Shown here piece after piece: positions 16,739 through 26,263 of a stretch of DNA of 64,000 nt; position 1 is the stretch's first letter, and each line of letters starts with the position of its first letter. The DNA lies in assembly GCF_900114915.1 (NCBI RefSeq), contig NZ_FOUS01000005.1, positions 62,001 to 126,000 on the forward strand, in the 5' to 3' direction. Made by a program: the position numbers and the translations under genes. Below the pieces are notes generated by a model. It saw only the letters and a program-made list of their open reading frames with translations, was not told where the DNA came from and did not search any database. The stretch comes from Bradyrhizobium sp. Rc3b. Its GTDB lineage: Bacteria; Pseudomonadota; Alphaproteobacteria; Rhizobiales; Xanthobacteraceae.

Positions 16739-17344
16739 TTATTCCTTGCCGTTCTCGTCCTTGGTCAAAAATCCCTTCGCCTGCATGGCGAGATGCACCC
16801 TGTTGGCGAAGGTCGCATCCGTGCCCTTGGCGACCAGGCCTGCGTGCTCGGCCACCGCCTCGCACAGCGTCGTCACCCAGTCGTTGTCGGCCTTGGCGAA
16901 GTCCGACAGCACGTGGCCGTGCACCAGTTCCTTGACGCCGGGATGACCGATGCCGAGCCGCACCCGGCGATAGTCGTTGCCGATATGCGCCGAGATCGAG
17001 CGCAGGCCGTTGTGGCCGGCGATGCCGCCGCCGATCTTCACCCGCACCTTGCCCGGCGGCAGCTCGAGCTCATCGTGGAACGCGGTGACGTCGCCGGGAG
17101 CGATCTTGAAGAAGCTTGCGGCTTCCTGCACGGCGCGGCCGGAATCGTTCATGTAAGTCGTCGGCTTGAGCAGGATCACGCGCTCGGTACCGAGCGTGCC
17201 TTCCGAGGTCTCGCCCTGAAAACGACGGCGCCATGGTGCGAAACCATGACGCCGCGCGATCTCGTCGACGGCCATGAAGCCGATATTGTGCCGGTTACGT
17301 GCGTATTTTGCGCCGGGATTGCCGAGCCCAACAAAGAGTCGCAT
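16739..17344 (-). CDS. pth: Peptidyl-tRNA hydrolase
   Basis: A 201-residue bacterial-type Pth, which recycles tRNA from aborted peptidyl-tRNAs. The catalytic and binding residues are in place: N9 and H19 in [16 protein letters not shown]66 in TTYMNDSG, D91 in [10 protein letters not shown] and N112 in GHNGLRS. It lies between rplY and ychF on the same strand, an order common in Proteobacteria. Confidence 0.97.
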   Translation of the reverse strand: MRLFVGLGNPGAKYARNRHNIGFMAVDEIARRHGFAPWRRRFQGETSEGTLGTERVILLKPTTYMNDSGRAVQEAASFFKIAPGDVTAFHDELELPPGKVRVKIGGGIAGHNGLRSISAHIGNDYRRVRLGIGHPGVKELVHGHVLSDFAKADNDWVTTLCEAVAEHAGLVAKGTDATFANRVHLAMQAKGFLTKDENGKE

Positions 17345-17402
17345 GACGCGGCGCGCCCCTCGCTCGGCGCGCGATCAGAGACCGCGCGCCAGCTTTGAGA
17401 GA

Positions 17403-18113
17403 TTACTTCTTCTTGTCGCCGCCGGCGGGAGCCTTGGCAGCCGCGGCAGGAGCAGCAGCGGCCGGAGCCGCAGCGCCAGCCGCCGGAGCAGCCGCAGCAG
17501 CGCCAGGAGCTGCAGCCGCAGCGGCGGCCTTCTGCTCTTCGGCGTAGCCGGACGGCGGCACGATGGTGACGAGGGTCGCGTCCTCGCGGGTCAGCGCCTT
17601 CACGCCGTTCGGCAGCTTGACGTCCGACAGATGCAAGGAGTGACCGATTTCGAGCGAGCCGACATCGGCCTCGATGTACTGCGGAATGCTCTCGACGCCG
17701 CATTCGAGCTCGATCGCGTGGGCGACGATGTTGACGGTGCCGCCGCGCTTCACGCCCGGGGACGTTTCCGCCTTCACGACATGCAGCGGCACGCTGATGC
17801 GGATGGTGGCGCCTTCGCCGAGCCGCATGAAGTCGACATGGATCGGGAAGTCCTTGACCGGATCGAGATGGTAGTCGCGCGGAATCACGCGGTGCTTCTT
17901 GCCCTCAAGATCGATGTCGACCAGCGTGGTCAGGAACCGGCCGGCGAGGATGCGCTGGCGCAGTTCGCGATCTTCGATCGAGATCGTGACGGGGGGCTGG
18001 TTGTTGCCATAGATCACTCCGGGCACGCGCCCGGCGCGACGCTCAGCCCGGGCGGCCCCCTTGCCGCTCTTCGGACGTGCGGTCGCCTTCAATTCCTTGA
18101 CGGTCGTCGCCAT
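17403..18113 (-). CDS. rplY: 50S ribosomal protein L25/general stress protein Ctc
   Basis: 236 residues beginning MATTVKELKATARPKSGKGAA, the L25 N-terminal (5S rRNA-binding) domain. The TL5/Ctc beta domain follows (LGEGATIRISVPL, then PQYIEADV and LHLSDVKLPNGV). The last 45 residues are an Ala/Pro-rich low-complexity tail ending GGDKKK. Such tails are common in rhizobial L25. The ATG at 18113 is preferred to one eight codons upstream. It heads the rplY-pth-ychF operon. Confidence 0.95.
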   Translation of the reverse strand: MATTVKELKATARPKSGKGAARAERRAGRVPGVIYGNNQPPVTISIEDRELRQRILAGRFLTTLVDIDLEGKKHRVIPRDYHLDPVKDFPIHVDFMRLGEGATIRISVPLHVVKAETSPGVKRGGTVNIVAHAIELECGVESIPQYIEADVGSLEIGHSLHLSDVKLPNGVKALTREDATLVTIVPPSGYAEEQKAAAAAAAPGAAAAAPAAGAAAPAAAAPAAAAKAPAGGDKKK

Positions 18114-18258
18114 GTCGTTAAGTCCTTGTTTTTGCAAAAGTTAATGGGCCGCAGCGCGGCCCATGGCATCGTTCGCAGCAAGCCTCCAGGGGTGCGGGGG
18201 CCACGAACTGGCGGGCTTTTACCCGGAAGATGCGGAAATGACAAGGAGAATGGGCGGC

Positions 18259-18410
18259 ACCCTCACCTGGAGGGGGAGGGTCGGCTCACATTGAGCGCAG
18301 CGAAATGTGAGACGGGGTGGGGTGATCTCTCCCCACGGGCACTTTCGACGCGGAGAGACCGTCACCCCGCCCCGCTCGCGCTACGCGAGATCCACCCTCC
18401 AGGGGAGGGT
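18259..18410. repeat. Palindromic repeat, CACCCTCACCTGG type
   Basis: Outer arms ACCCTCACCTGGAGGGGGAGGGT and ACCCTCCAGGGGAGGGT-like sequence; inner arms GACGGGGTGGGGTGATCTC and GACCGTCACCCCGCCCCG. A short GCTCACATTGAGCGCAGCG tract is nested in it. It lies between the rplY promoter region and the UbiK-like gene. Confidence 0.65.
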
Positions 18411-18421
18411 AAGAAGGGCGC

Positions 18422-18673
18422 CTACCCGCCGAGCTTGGCCTCCAGCGCCGTGATGCGCGCCTTCAGCGCCTCGTTCTCCTCGCGGGCGAGGCGGGCCATG
18501 TCCTTGACCGCCTCGAACTCCTCGCGCTTGACCAGATCCATGTCGCGCAGGAATTTTTCGGCCTGGGTGCGCATCACGGTGTCGAACTCGCGCTTGACGC
18601 CCTGGGCGGCACCGGCGGCATCGTTCATCAGGCGGCCGATCTCGTCGAAAAACCGGTTGTTGGTCTGGGTCAT
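18422..18673 (-). CDS. UbiK/BMFP-family accessory protein
   Basis: 83 residues, largely helical: MTQTNNRFFDEIGRLMNDAAGA, then a basic helix and a C-terminal coiled coil (EENEALKARITALEAKLGG). This is the layout of YqiC/UbiK and brick-type membrane-fusogenic BMFP proteins. UbiK helps the ubiquinone-synthesis metabolon bind lipid in other bacteria; the same role here is an inference. The ATG at 18673 has GGAG-type sequence upstream and is favoured over 18718. Confidence 0.8.
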   Translation of the reverse strand: MTQTNNRFFDEIGRLMNDAAGAAQGVKREFDTVMRTQAEKFLRDMDLVKREEFEAVKDMARLAREENEALKARITALEAKLGG

Positions 18674-18839
18674 TTCGGCCTCCTGGCAGCTCCGATAAAC
18701 TTTGCGCGAACGCTCCAAAACACAATGGCAATCCGATTGGGCCGGTTCAAGGCCCGATCGGAGGTATCCTTGTCATGCCCCGGTTTCCTTGCAATCGTAT
18801 TCAACGTCCCTGCATAAGAAGAATCACAAGGCGCATGAG

Positions 18840-19577
18840 ATGATCGACCAGCAGATCGCGATCCCCACCAGGGACGGCCACACCGCAACCTTCATCAGCC
18901 ATCCCGAGCGCGGCGGGCCGTTTCCGGTCATCCTGTTCTACATGGATGCGCCCGCGATCCGCGAAGAGCTGCGCGACATGGCGCGCCGGCTCGCGACCTC
19001 AGGCTATTACGTGATGCTGCCGAACCTCTATTACCGCTCCGGCGTGATGGAGCTCGGCGCGCTGCCGGCCGACCCGAACGCGCCGGAGCGCAAGCGCATG
19101 TTCCAGCTGATGGGCTCGCTCACCATCCCCATGATCATGGACGACACCAGAGCGCTGCTCGCCTATGCCGAGGGCCAGGCGGCCGCGAACACCAAGCTGG
19201 TCGGCACCGTCGGCTATTGCATGAGCGGCCGCTACGCCATCAACGCCGCCACGCATTTCCCCGACAGCGTCAAGGCGGCCGCCTCGATCTATGGCGTGCA
19301 GCTGGCAACGGATCAGGACGACAGCCCGCATCTGGCCGCGGCTAAGACCAAGGCCGAGCTCTACTTCGCCTGCGCCGAGACCGACGTCTACGCGCCGCCG
19401 GAGATTATCGAGAAGGTCAAAGAAGGCATGAAAGCTGCGAAAGCCGAGGTCGAGATCTATCCCGGCACGCATCACGGCTTCGCCTTCCCCAAGCGCCCGG
19501 TCTATGACCGCGACGCCGCCGAGCGGCATTGGGAGCGCCTCTTGGCGCTCTATCGCCGCAATCTCGTCCAGAAATAG
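18840..19577 (+). CDS. Dienelactone hydrolase family protein
   Basis: 245 residues with an alpha/beta-hydrolase fold. The Cys nucleophile is in [10 protein letters not shown], the Asp in [10 protein letters not shown] and the His in PGTHHGFAF, the Cys-Asp-His triad of dienelactone hydrolases. It begins a run of four genes (this one, lgt, a MidA-like methyltransferase and pgeF) with gaps of 8 and 20 bases and then a 4-base overlap. The substrate is probably a lactone or ester but is not identifiable. Confidence 0.9.
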   Translation: MIDQQIAIPTRDGHTATFISHPERGGPFPVILFYMDAPAIREELRDMARRLATSGYYVMLPNLYYRSGVMELGALPADPNAPERKRMFQLMGSLTIPMIMDDTRALLAYAEGQAAANTKLVGTVGYCMSGRYAINAATHFPDSVKAAASIYGVQLATDQDDSPHLAAAKTKAELYFACAETDVYAPPEIIEKVKEGMKAAKAEVEIYPGTHHGFAFPKRPVYDRDAAERHWERLLALYRRNLVQK

Positions 19578-19585
19578 AAGGCGAG

Positions 19586-20431
19586 ATGCAGCTTCTTCTC
19601 ATCGACTTCCCCGCCTTCAAGCCGATCGCGCTGGAGATCGGGCCGTTCGCGATCCGCTGGTATGCGCTGGCCTATATCTGCGGCATCGTGTTCGGCTGGC
19701 TCTATGCGCGCTCGCTGCTGAAGAAGGAGCGCCTGTGGGGCGGCCCCGCGCCGATGTCGCTGCTGCAGATCGACGACTTCATCCTGTGGGTCACGCTCGG
19801 CATCATTCTCGGTGGCCGCACCGGCTACGTGCTGTTCTACAATCTGCCTTTCTTCATCGATCATCCCGCCGCGATCTTCCGGTTATGGGAGGGCGGCATG
19901 TCCTTCCATGGCGGCTTCCTCGGCTGCGTCGTCGCGGTGATGTTGTTCGCCTTTCGCAACGGCATCTCGATCCTGTCGCTCGGCGACATCACCACCGCGG
20001 TCGCGCCGGTCGGACTGCTGCTCGGGCGCATCGCCAACTTCATCAACGGCGAATTGTGGGGCCGCGCCACCGATCCGAGCCTGCCCTGGGCGATGATATT
20101 CCCCAACGATCCGACGCAACTGCCGCGTCATCCGAGCCAGCTCTACGAGGCCGGCATGGAAGGCATCCTGCTGTTCACGGTGCTCGCGGTGATGATCCGG
20201 CTCGGCGCGCTGAAACGGCCGGGCATGATCCTCGGCGCCTTCATCCTAATCTACGGTCTGACCCGGATTGCCGGCGAGCACTTCCGCGAACCGGACGCGC
20301 AGCTCGGTTTCCTCTGGGGCGGATTAACCATGGGCATGCTGCTGTCGATCCCGATGCTTATCGTCGGCGGCATACTTATTGTATTGGCAGTCAGGCGCGG
20401 TGCGCCGAAGCCCGCAGGGGCCGTTCGTTAA
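19586..20431 (+). CDS. lgt: Prolipoprotein diacylglyceryl transferase
   Basis: 281 residues and seven transmembrane segments. Signature parts are [22 protein letters not shown] with the catalytic-site His, and the Lgt signature [14 protein letters not shown]. The enzyme transfers diacylglycerol from phosphatidylglycerol to the lipobox Cys of prolipoproteins, the first step of lipoprotein maturation in the inner membrane. lspA, the second step, is elsewhere in this window. It starts 8 bases after the dienelactone-hydrolase stop. Confidence 0.97.
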   Translation: MQLLLIDFPAFKPIALEIGPFAIRWYALAYICGIVFGWLYARSLLKKERLWGGPAPMSLLQIDDFILWVTLGIILGGRTGYVLFYNLPFFIDHPAAIFRLWEGGMSFHGGFLGCVVAVMLFAFRNGISILSLGDITTAVAPVGLLLGRIANFINGELWGRATDPSLPWAMIFPNDPTQLPRHPSQLYEAGMEGILLFTVLAVMIRLGALKRPGMILGAFILIYGLTRIAGEHFREPDAQLGFLWGGLTMGMLLSIPMLIVGGILIVLAVRRGAPKPAGAVR

Positions 20432-20451
20432 TTCATTTCGAGAAGATAGCC

Positions 20452-21570
20452 GTGACCGAACAGCCGCTACTCAACGAGATCAAGGCGCTGATCAAATCCT
20501 CAGGTCCCATGCCGGTCTGGCGGTACATGGAACTGTGCCTGATGCATCCGCGCCATGGCTATTACGTCTCGCGCGATCCGCTCGGGCGTGAAGGCGACTT
20601 CACAACCTCACCCGAAGTCAGCCAGATGTTCGGCGAGCTCTTGGGACTATGGACCGCCTCGGTGTGGAAGCAAATGGGCTCGCCGCAATTCCTGCGGTTG
20701 ATTGAGCTCGGCCCCGGCCGCGGCACCATGATGGCGGACGCGCTACGCGCCCTTCGCGTGCTGCCGCCGCTCTACCAGGCGCTTCATGTCCACATGGTCG
20801 AGGTCAATCCCGTCTTGCGCGAGCGGCAGAATGCGACGCTGTCAGGCGTGCGCAACATTGCCTGGCACGACAGCATCGACGACGTGCCTGAGGGACCGAG
20901 CATCATCCTCGCCAACGAATATTTCGACGTGCTGCCGGTCCACCAGATGGTCCGCCACGAGAACGGCTGGCACGAGCGCGTGATCGAGATCGATCCCAAC
21001 GGCAAGCTTCAATTCGGCGCGGCGTCCGAGCCGACGCCGCGCTTCGACGTGCTCCTGCCGCCGCTCGTGCGCGCCGCACCCGTCGGCGCCGTGTTCGAAT
21101 GGCGCCCCGACGGCGAGATCATGAAGCTCGCCACGCGCGTGCGCGACCAGGACGGCGCAGCGCTGATCATCGATTATGGCCATTTGCGCAGCGACGCCGG
21201 CGACACCTTCCAGGCGATTGCGCGCCACACCTTCGCCGATCCCTTGAAGGCGCCGGGCCAGGCCGACGTCACCGCTCATGTCGACTTCCAGGCGCTGGCG
21301 CGCGCGGCCGAGGACGTCGGCGCGCGCGTGCACGGGCCGGTGACGCAAGGGGACTTCCTCAAGCGGATCGGCATCGACACAAGGGCCGCCGCCTTGATGC
21401 AGAAGGCAACGCCGGAGGTCGCCACCGACATTTCGATCGCCCTCAAGCGGCTGACGGACACCGGGCGCAGCGGCATGGGCTCGATGTTCAAGGTGCTCGG
21501 CATCTCCGAGCCGCGGCTGACAGGCATTGCCGGCCTCAGCGATCTCGAACAGGCCGGAGAAGCCTCATGA
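20452..21570 (+). CDS. SAM-dependent methyltransferase of the MidA/NDUFAF7 family
   Basis: 372 residues. The SAM-binding segment is LIELGPGRGTMMADALRAL, followed by LANEYFDVLPVHQMV and an acidic IIDYGHLRSDAGDTFQAI. This is the PF02636 family. The mitochondrial relative NDUFAF7 methylates an arginine of a complex I subunit, so an electron-transport assembly role is plausible but not shown. The start is the GTG at 20452 (VTEQPLLNEIKAL) with GAGAAG upstream. Its stop overlaps the pgeF start (ATGA). Confidence 0.9.
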   Translation: MTEQPLLNEIKALIKSSGPMPVWRYMELCLMHPRHGYYVSRDPLGREGDFTTSPEVSQMFGELLGLWTASVWKQMGSPQFLRLIELGPGRGTMMADALRALRVLPPLYQALHVHMVEVNPVLRERQNATLSGVRNIAWHDSIDDVPEGPSIILANEYFDVLPVHQMVRHENGWHERVIEIDPNGKLQFGAASEPTPRFDVLLPPLVRAAPVGAVFEWRPDGEIMKLATRVRDQDGAALIIDYGHLRSDAGDTFQAIARHTFADPLKAPGQADVTAHVDFQALARAAEDVGARVHGPVTQGDFLKRIGIDTRAAALMQKATPEVATDISIALKRLTDTGRSGMGSMFKVLGISEPRLTGIAGLSDLEQAGEAS

Positions 21571-22334
21571 CGCTCGCTTCGTCGCTGCTGTCAGCCGTGC
21601 CCGGCCTGCGCCACTCGTTCTTCACCCGCGAAGGCGGCGTCTCCAGTGGCATCTACTCGGCGCTGAACGGCGGCCTCGGCTCCAACGACGATCAGGCCCT
21701 TGTCGCGGAAAACCGCCGCCGCATGGCCGAGCATGTCGGCGTCGCGCCGGCACGCTTCCTCAGCCTGCACCAGATCCATTCACCCGACGTGCTCGTCGCA
21801 GAAGCACCGTGGCCGAACGGGCCGCGGCCGAAGGGCGATGCGCTGGTGACGAACACGCCCGGCATCGCGCTCGGCGTCTCCACTGCCGATTGCGGGCCGG
21901 TGCTGTTCGTAGATCCCAACGCGCGCGTGATCGGCGGCGCGCATGCGGGGTGGAAGGGCGCGCTGACGGGCGTGCTGGAAGCGACGATTCTAGCGATGGA
22001 GAAACTCGGCGCGACGCGCAGTGGCATCATCGCCGCGATCGGCCCCTTGATCCGCCAGGACAGCTACGAGGTCGGCAACGAGTTCGTCGCGCGCTTCATC
22101 GAGGCCGATGCGGACAACGCGATCTTCTTCATACCCTCGGTGCGCGAGGGACACGCGATGTTCGATCTCGCCGGTTTCATTCGCAAGCGACTGGACGCCG
22201 CCGGCATCCTGATGATCGACGATCTCGGCGTCGACACCTACGCCGACGAGCGCTTCTTCAGCTATCGCCGCTCGGTGCATCGCAAGGAGCCGGATTACGG
22301 CCGCCACGTTCACGCAATCGCGCTCGAAGCGTGA
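21567..22334 (+). CDS. pgeF: Peptidoglycan editing factor PgeF (YfiH/CNF1 family)
   Basis: 255 residues. Metal-site residues are seen in LSLHQIHSPDV, VSTADCGPVLF and IGGAHAGWKG, matching the His, Cys and His of the family. YfiH prevents mis-incorporation of L-Ser in peptidoglycan precursors in E. coli; related proteins were earlier called laccases or purine nucleosidases. The ATG overlaps the stop of the methyltransferase gene, so the two are coupled. Confidence 0.92.
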   Translation: MTLASSLLSAVPGLRHSFFTREGGVSSGIYSALNGGLGSNDDQALVAENRRRMAEHVGVAPARFLSLHQIHSPDVLVAEAPWPNGPRPKGDALVTNTPGIALGVSTADCGPVLFVDPNARVIGGAHAGWKGALTGVLEATILAMEKLGATRSGIIAAIGPLIRQDSYEVGNEFVARFIEADADNAIFFIPSVREGHAMFDLAGFIRKRLDAAGILMIDDLGVDTYADERFFSYRRSVHRKEPDYGRHVHAIALEA

Positions 22335-22447
22335 ACACAGCGGCAACGCCGTGTCATTCCGGGGCGCTGCCCTGATGCGATGACAGTGGTCTATGTCGCC
22401 TCCGCCCTAGACCTTAATCGATTTTAACGATATCGCTGCCCTCCATA

Positions 22448-23062
22448 ATGAGGGACGCGTCATTCATCTTGGGCCGTGCGGGTGCGCGCGTGCTGGCGGT
22501 CATGCTGCTCGCGGCAGCGACTGCGCTTGGCGGCTGCGCCGGCGGCGGTGGGGCCGCCAACTCCTATGCAATGGCGCCGACCGCCGGCTCCGGGGCAACG
22601 GTCGCCTTCGAATCGATCGACGGGCCGCCGCCGCAGGTGTTCGACCGCATGGTCGGCGTGCTCGACAGCGAATCCAAGCTGCGCAGCCTGTCCGTCATCT
22701 CCCGCGAGGGGACCGCCGCCTACCGCGTGCGCAGCTATCTCTCCGCCCAGGTGGTGCGCGGCAAGACGGTGATCGCCTGGGTCTGGGACGTCTACGACGC
22801 CAACCAGCAGCGGGCGCTGCGCCTCTCCGGCGAGGAACCGACCTCGGCCAAAGGCGGCCGCGATCCGTGGGCAGCAGCCGACGACCTCGTGCTGCGGAAG
22901 ATCGCCCAGGCCGGATTCAGCGGACTTTCCAACATGATCAACGGAACGCCGGATACCCCGGGCACGGCTCCTGGCCTGCGGGGCCCGGCGGTGGCGAGCG
23001 TGATCCCGCAGGCCCCGGTGGCAGAGATGCCGGCCACGGCACTCGGCTATGCCGAACGATAA
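22448..23062 (+). CDS. Lipoprotein of unknown function
   Basis: 204 residues with a type II signal ending in the lipobox LGGC, so Cys30 is the lipidated residue. The mature part is a conserved-looking domain (ESIDGPPPQVFDRMVGVLDS, then SREGTAAYRVRSYLS, VIAWVWDVYDA) followed by a Pro/Ala-rich C-terminus. The function is unknown. It is probably anchored in the periplasm or outer membrane and matured by Lgt and LspA, both encoded in this window. It is a lone gene ahead of prs. Confidence 0.85.
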   Translation: MRDASFILGRAGARVLAVMLLAAATALGGCAGGGGAANSYAMAPTAGSGATVAFESIDGPPPQVFDRMVGVLDSESKLRSLSVISREGTAAYRVRSYLSAQVVRGKTVIAWVWDVYDANQQRALRLSGEEPTSAKGGRDPWAAADDLVLRKIAQAGFSGLSNMINGTPDTPGTAPGLRGPAVASVIPQAPVAEMPATALGYAER

Positions 23063-23254
23063 CCCCCGCTAAACCACGGCCTCGAGTTGCGGCCAAGCCG
23101 TTGGCCTGACTCAGGATTTTCGAAGGGAAAACGTAGCATCCCGGGTTGCCATTGCAGCCCCCGGCCTGATATTTCCTCGCCCGTTGTAACCGTGCTTCCA
23201 GTGGGATCTGAGATGTTGAACGTCGTATCCAGCAAAGCGCGGGAGGAAGCGTCT

Positions 23255-24208
<954 letters not shown>

Positions 24209-24231
24209 TTTTTCCGATCCGAAAGTCTCGC

Positions 24232-24318
24232 GCAGGGTGGGCAAAGGCGCAAAGCGCCGTGCCCACCTTTTCTTTTGTGATGAAGGTGGTGGGCACGCTT
24301 TCGCTTTGCCCACCCTAC
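24232..24318. repeat. Palindromic intergenic repeat, type A copy 3
   Basis: Arms GCAGGGTGGGCAAAGGCGC and GCTTTGCCCACCCTACGG, inner GTGCCCACC and GGTGGGCAC. It lies 24 bases after the prs stop and just before the ribH2 stop on the other strand, so it ends both convergent transcripts. Confidence 0.9.
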
Positions 24319-24328
24319 GGCAGTCTGC

Positions 24329-24889
24329 CTACCCCACGATCCCCGCCGCGACCTGGCCGCGCAGGCGCTCCAGGCCGAGCAACGTCTCCGCACAGGCGGC
24401 CGCGACCTCGACGCCCTTGATCGCAAAATGCTTGCGGAAGAAGTCGTAGTGCACCTCGGTCTCGTGGAATTGCTGCGGCGTCAGCACCGCCGAGAACACG
24501 GGCACTTCGGTACGCAGCTGCACGTCCATCAAGGCCTTGATCACGGTATCGGCGACGAACTCGTGGCGATAGATGCCGCCATCGACGACGAGGCCGGCCG
24601 CGACGATGGCGGTGTAGCGCCGCGTCTTGGCGAGGACCTGCGCGTGCAGCGGGATCTCGAACGAGCCCGGCACCTCGAACACGTCGACATGGGTGAGATG
24701 GCGCGCCTCGGCCTCCTTGATGAAGGCGATGCGGGCCTCCTCGACCACGTCGCGGTGCCAGCAGGCCTGCACGAAGGCCACCCGCTGCGGCTTGGCAAAG
24801 CGCGGGTGGTCGGGCGCCGGGTCTTGTGGAACCGGCGGTTGGGTGGCTTCGGAAGTTTCGGTTTTGGGGTCTTGCAGCATCTGATTCAT
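24329..24889 (-). CDS. ribH2: 6,7-dimethyl-8-ribityllumazine synthase, RibH2 type
   Basis: 186 residues. The lumazine-synthase substrate pockets are FVEVPGSFEIPLHAQ-like (VFEVPGSFEIPL) and AAGLVVDGGIYRHEFVADTV, with FSAVLTPQQFHE near the C-terminus. It combines the diaminouracil product with dihydroxybutanone phosphate in the penultimate step of riboflavin synthesis. The N-terminus has an extra 35-residue Pro-rich tail. The HE..FV loop and a stand-alone position under an FMN riboswitch resemble the second, RibH2-type enzyme of rhizobia and Brucella, while RibH1 is normally in the main rib operon (not in this window). Confidence 0.9.
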   Translation of the reverse strand: MNQMLQDPKTETSEATQPPVPQDPAPDHPRFAKPQRVAFVQACWHRDVVEEARIAFIKEAEARHLTHVDVFEVPGSFEIPLHAQVLAKTRRYTAIVAAGLVVDGGIYRHEFVADTVIKALMDVQLRTEVPVFSAVLTPQQFHETEVHYDFFRKHFAIKGVEVAAACAETLLGLERLRGQVAAGIVG

Positions 24890-24960
24890 GGCTTTCCTTC
24901 TTAAGGACCAGAATCAGGGCACACGGAACGACAAACAGCCGCATCTTGCGATGCGTCTGC

Positions 24961-25122
24961 CTCCGACCGTTCTCTTTCATCCGGACTTTAACCGTCGGCT
25001 TCGGAGTTGCACCGAATCTGCTGACCCTTCCCCTCGGCAAGAAAGACCTAAGGGAAGGCGCTCGCGGGCTTAGGCCTTTCGGCCCTTACCGCCGGTGGGG
25101 ACTTTCACCCCGCCCTGAGAAC
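24961..25122 (-). promoter_or_regulatory. FMN riboswitch (RFN element) controlling ribH2
   Basis: On the minus strand this shows the conserved parts of the RFN aptamer. The 5' GTTCTCAGGGCGGGGTGAAA opens it, followed by GTCCCCACCGGCGGTAA and a GCCCGCGAGCGC arm. A variable stem-loop and GATTCGGTGCAACTCCGAAGC come next, and GACGGTTAAAGTCCGGATGAAAGAGAACG closes it in segments. It lies about 70 bases upstream of the ribH2 ATG. FMN binding is expected to lower ribH2 expression. The 3' expression platform between 24890 and 24960 is not obvious. Confidence 0.95.
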
Positions 25123-25560
25123 ATCGGCCGTCCGGGATGAACGGCCTGGCTGGAAATATGCCGCCAGCCGGCGGCCGCAGCAAGCGTGTTCCGTATGGGC
25201 GGATCGCATGGTCCCATGTCATTCCCGCGGGAGCGGCCCTCGCGGGACGGAATTAACGAATGGCGCCCTCCCCCCGCGAATCCGATTCCGGTTTGTTCTC
25301 ATCCATCCGGATCGAGGACTTCCCTCCGTTAAGAATTGTGGCGGAGATGAGCTGTGGACGAACGAGTCCTGGCTTGTGGACGGACTCGGGACCCCGTTGC
25401 GCAGATTCCGCAAATCACATCACTTGATCCGCGACAGGCCCGCGCTGATCCGAGGGATCGCAAGACTCCGAGGGGACGCCGTAGCGACGTTTAGGGAGCG
25501 CGCGCCGGGCCCAACCGCGTGCGTATCAAAGACAACAAGAAGGCAAGAGGTCGAGACGGC
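25123..25560. other. 438-base gene-free stretch with clustered GANTC sites and hairpins
   Basis: No convincing gene. Between 25278 and 25468 there are six GANTC (CcrM-type) sites: 25278, 25284, 25364, 25383, 25404 and 25464. A perfect hairpin CGAGTCC / GGACTCG (25363-25369 and 25382-25388) brackets TGTGGAC, and another TGTGGAC lies at about 25353. It should contain the promoters of the riboswitch leader (minus) and of the YbjN gene (plus). Confidence 0.5.
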
Positions 25561-26061
25561 ATGTCCCTGCTCGAAGGCACTATCGATTCCAAAAGCCATC
25601 CGCTCGCGGTGGTCGAGGATATCGCTGCCAGCAACAACTGGCCGTTCGAACGCTCCGGCGAGGACGAACTCACGATTGTCTCCAAGGGACAATGGACCGA
25701 TTACCAGCTCTCCTTTACCTGGATGGGCGAGATCGAAGCGCTGCATCTGGCCTGTGCGTTCGACATGAAGATTCCGGTTGCGCGCCGCAGCGAGGTGCAG
25801 CGGCTCGTCGCCGCGGTCAACGAGCAGCTGTGGGTCGGTCATTTCGATTTGTGGACCAACACCGGCATGGTCATGCACCGCCAGGCCCTGGTGCTGCCCG
25901 GCGGCCTGACCGCATCGACCGCGCAATGCGAGGCCATGCTCGCCGGCGCCATCCATGCCTGCGAGCGCTATTTCCCGGCGTTCCAGTTCGTGGTGTGGGC
26001 TGGCAAGACCACGACCGAAGCGATGGACGCGGCGATGTTCGATACGGTGGGAGAGGCGTAG
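25561..26061 (+). CDS. YbjN domain-containing protein
   Basis: 166 residues, ATG at 25561 (MSLLEGTIDSKSHPLAVVED). The YbjN-type (type III secretion chaperone-like) fold is suggested by WTDYQLSFTWMGEIEALHLAC and VAAVNEQLWVGHFDLWTNTGMV. YbjN proteins are small regulators or chaperones affecting motility and biofilm in E. coli; the role here is unknown. It lies just upstream of proC, a pairing common in Bradyrhizobium. A GTG 14 codons earlier is a weaker start. Confidence 0.85.
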   Translation: MSLLEGTIDSKSHPLAVVEDIAASNNWPFERSGEDELTIVSKGQWTDYQLSFTWMGEIEALHLACAFDMKIPVARRSEVQRLVAAVNEQLWVGHFDLWTNTGMVMHRQALVLPGGLTASTAQCEAMLAGAIHACERYFPAFQFVVWAGKTTTEAMDAAMFDTVGEA

Positions 26062-26091
26062 GACCTTAAGGAAGCCAACACTCCCTCCTCC

Positions 26092-26254
26092 TGTCGTCCC
26101 GGACAAGCGAAGCGCCGCTCCGGGAGCCATACCGCGTGATGCCTCTTGTGGCACGCGGCTTGTTGCCAACACCTTCATCCACTAGAACCGCCTGAGGTGG
26201 CGCGACGAGCGCAAGCGCTCGCGCGGGGGTCCCCGCGTTCGCAGGGACGACACC
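26092..26254. repeat. Compound palindromic element between the YbjN gene and proC
   Basis: The ends TGTCGTCCCGGAC and GCAGGGACGACAC are inverted. Inner parts include GCGAAGCGCCGCTCCGGGAGC, a GCCACAAGAGGCAT-like arm, GCGAGCGCTTGCGCTCG and CGGGGGTCCCCGC-type hairpins. It separates the YbjN gene from proC by 200 bases. Confidence 0.65.
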
Positions 26255-26263
26255 TTTCCTTGG

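Noticed and set aside
19504..20451. N-terminal extension of the MidA-like methyltransferase over lgt
   Set aside because: This stretch is the out-of-frame shadow of lgt; similarity begins at the GTG at 20452.
25278..25468. GANTC-rich region as a replication origin
   Set aside because: Only partial DnaA-box resemblance (TGTGGAC twice) and no usual origin neighbours; a regulatory role is more likely.
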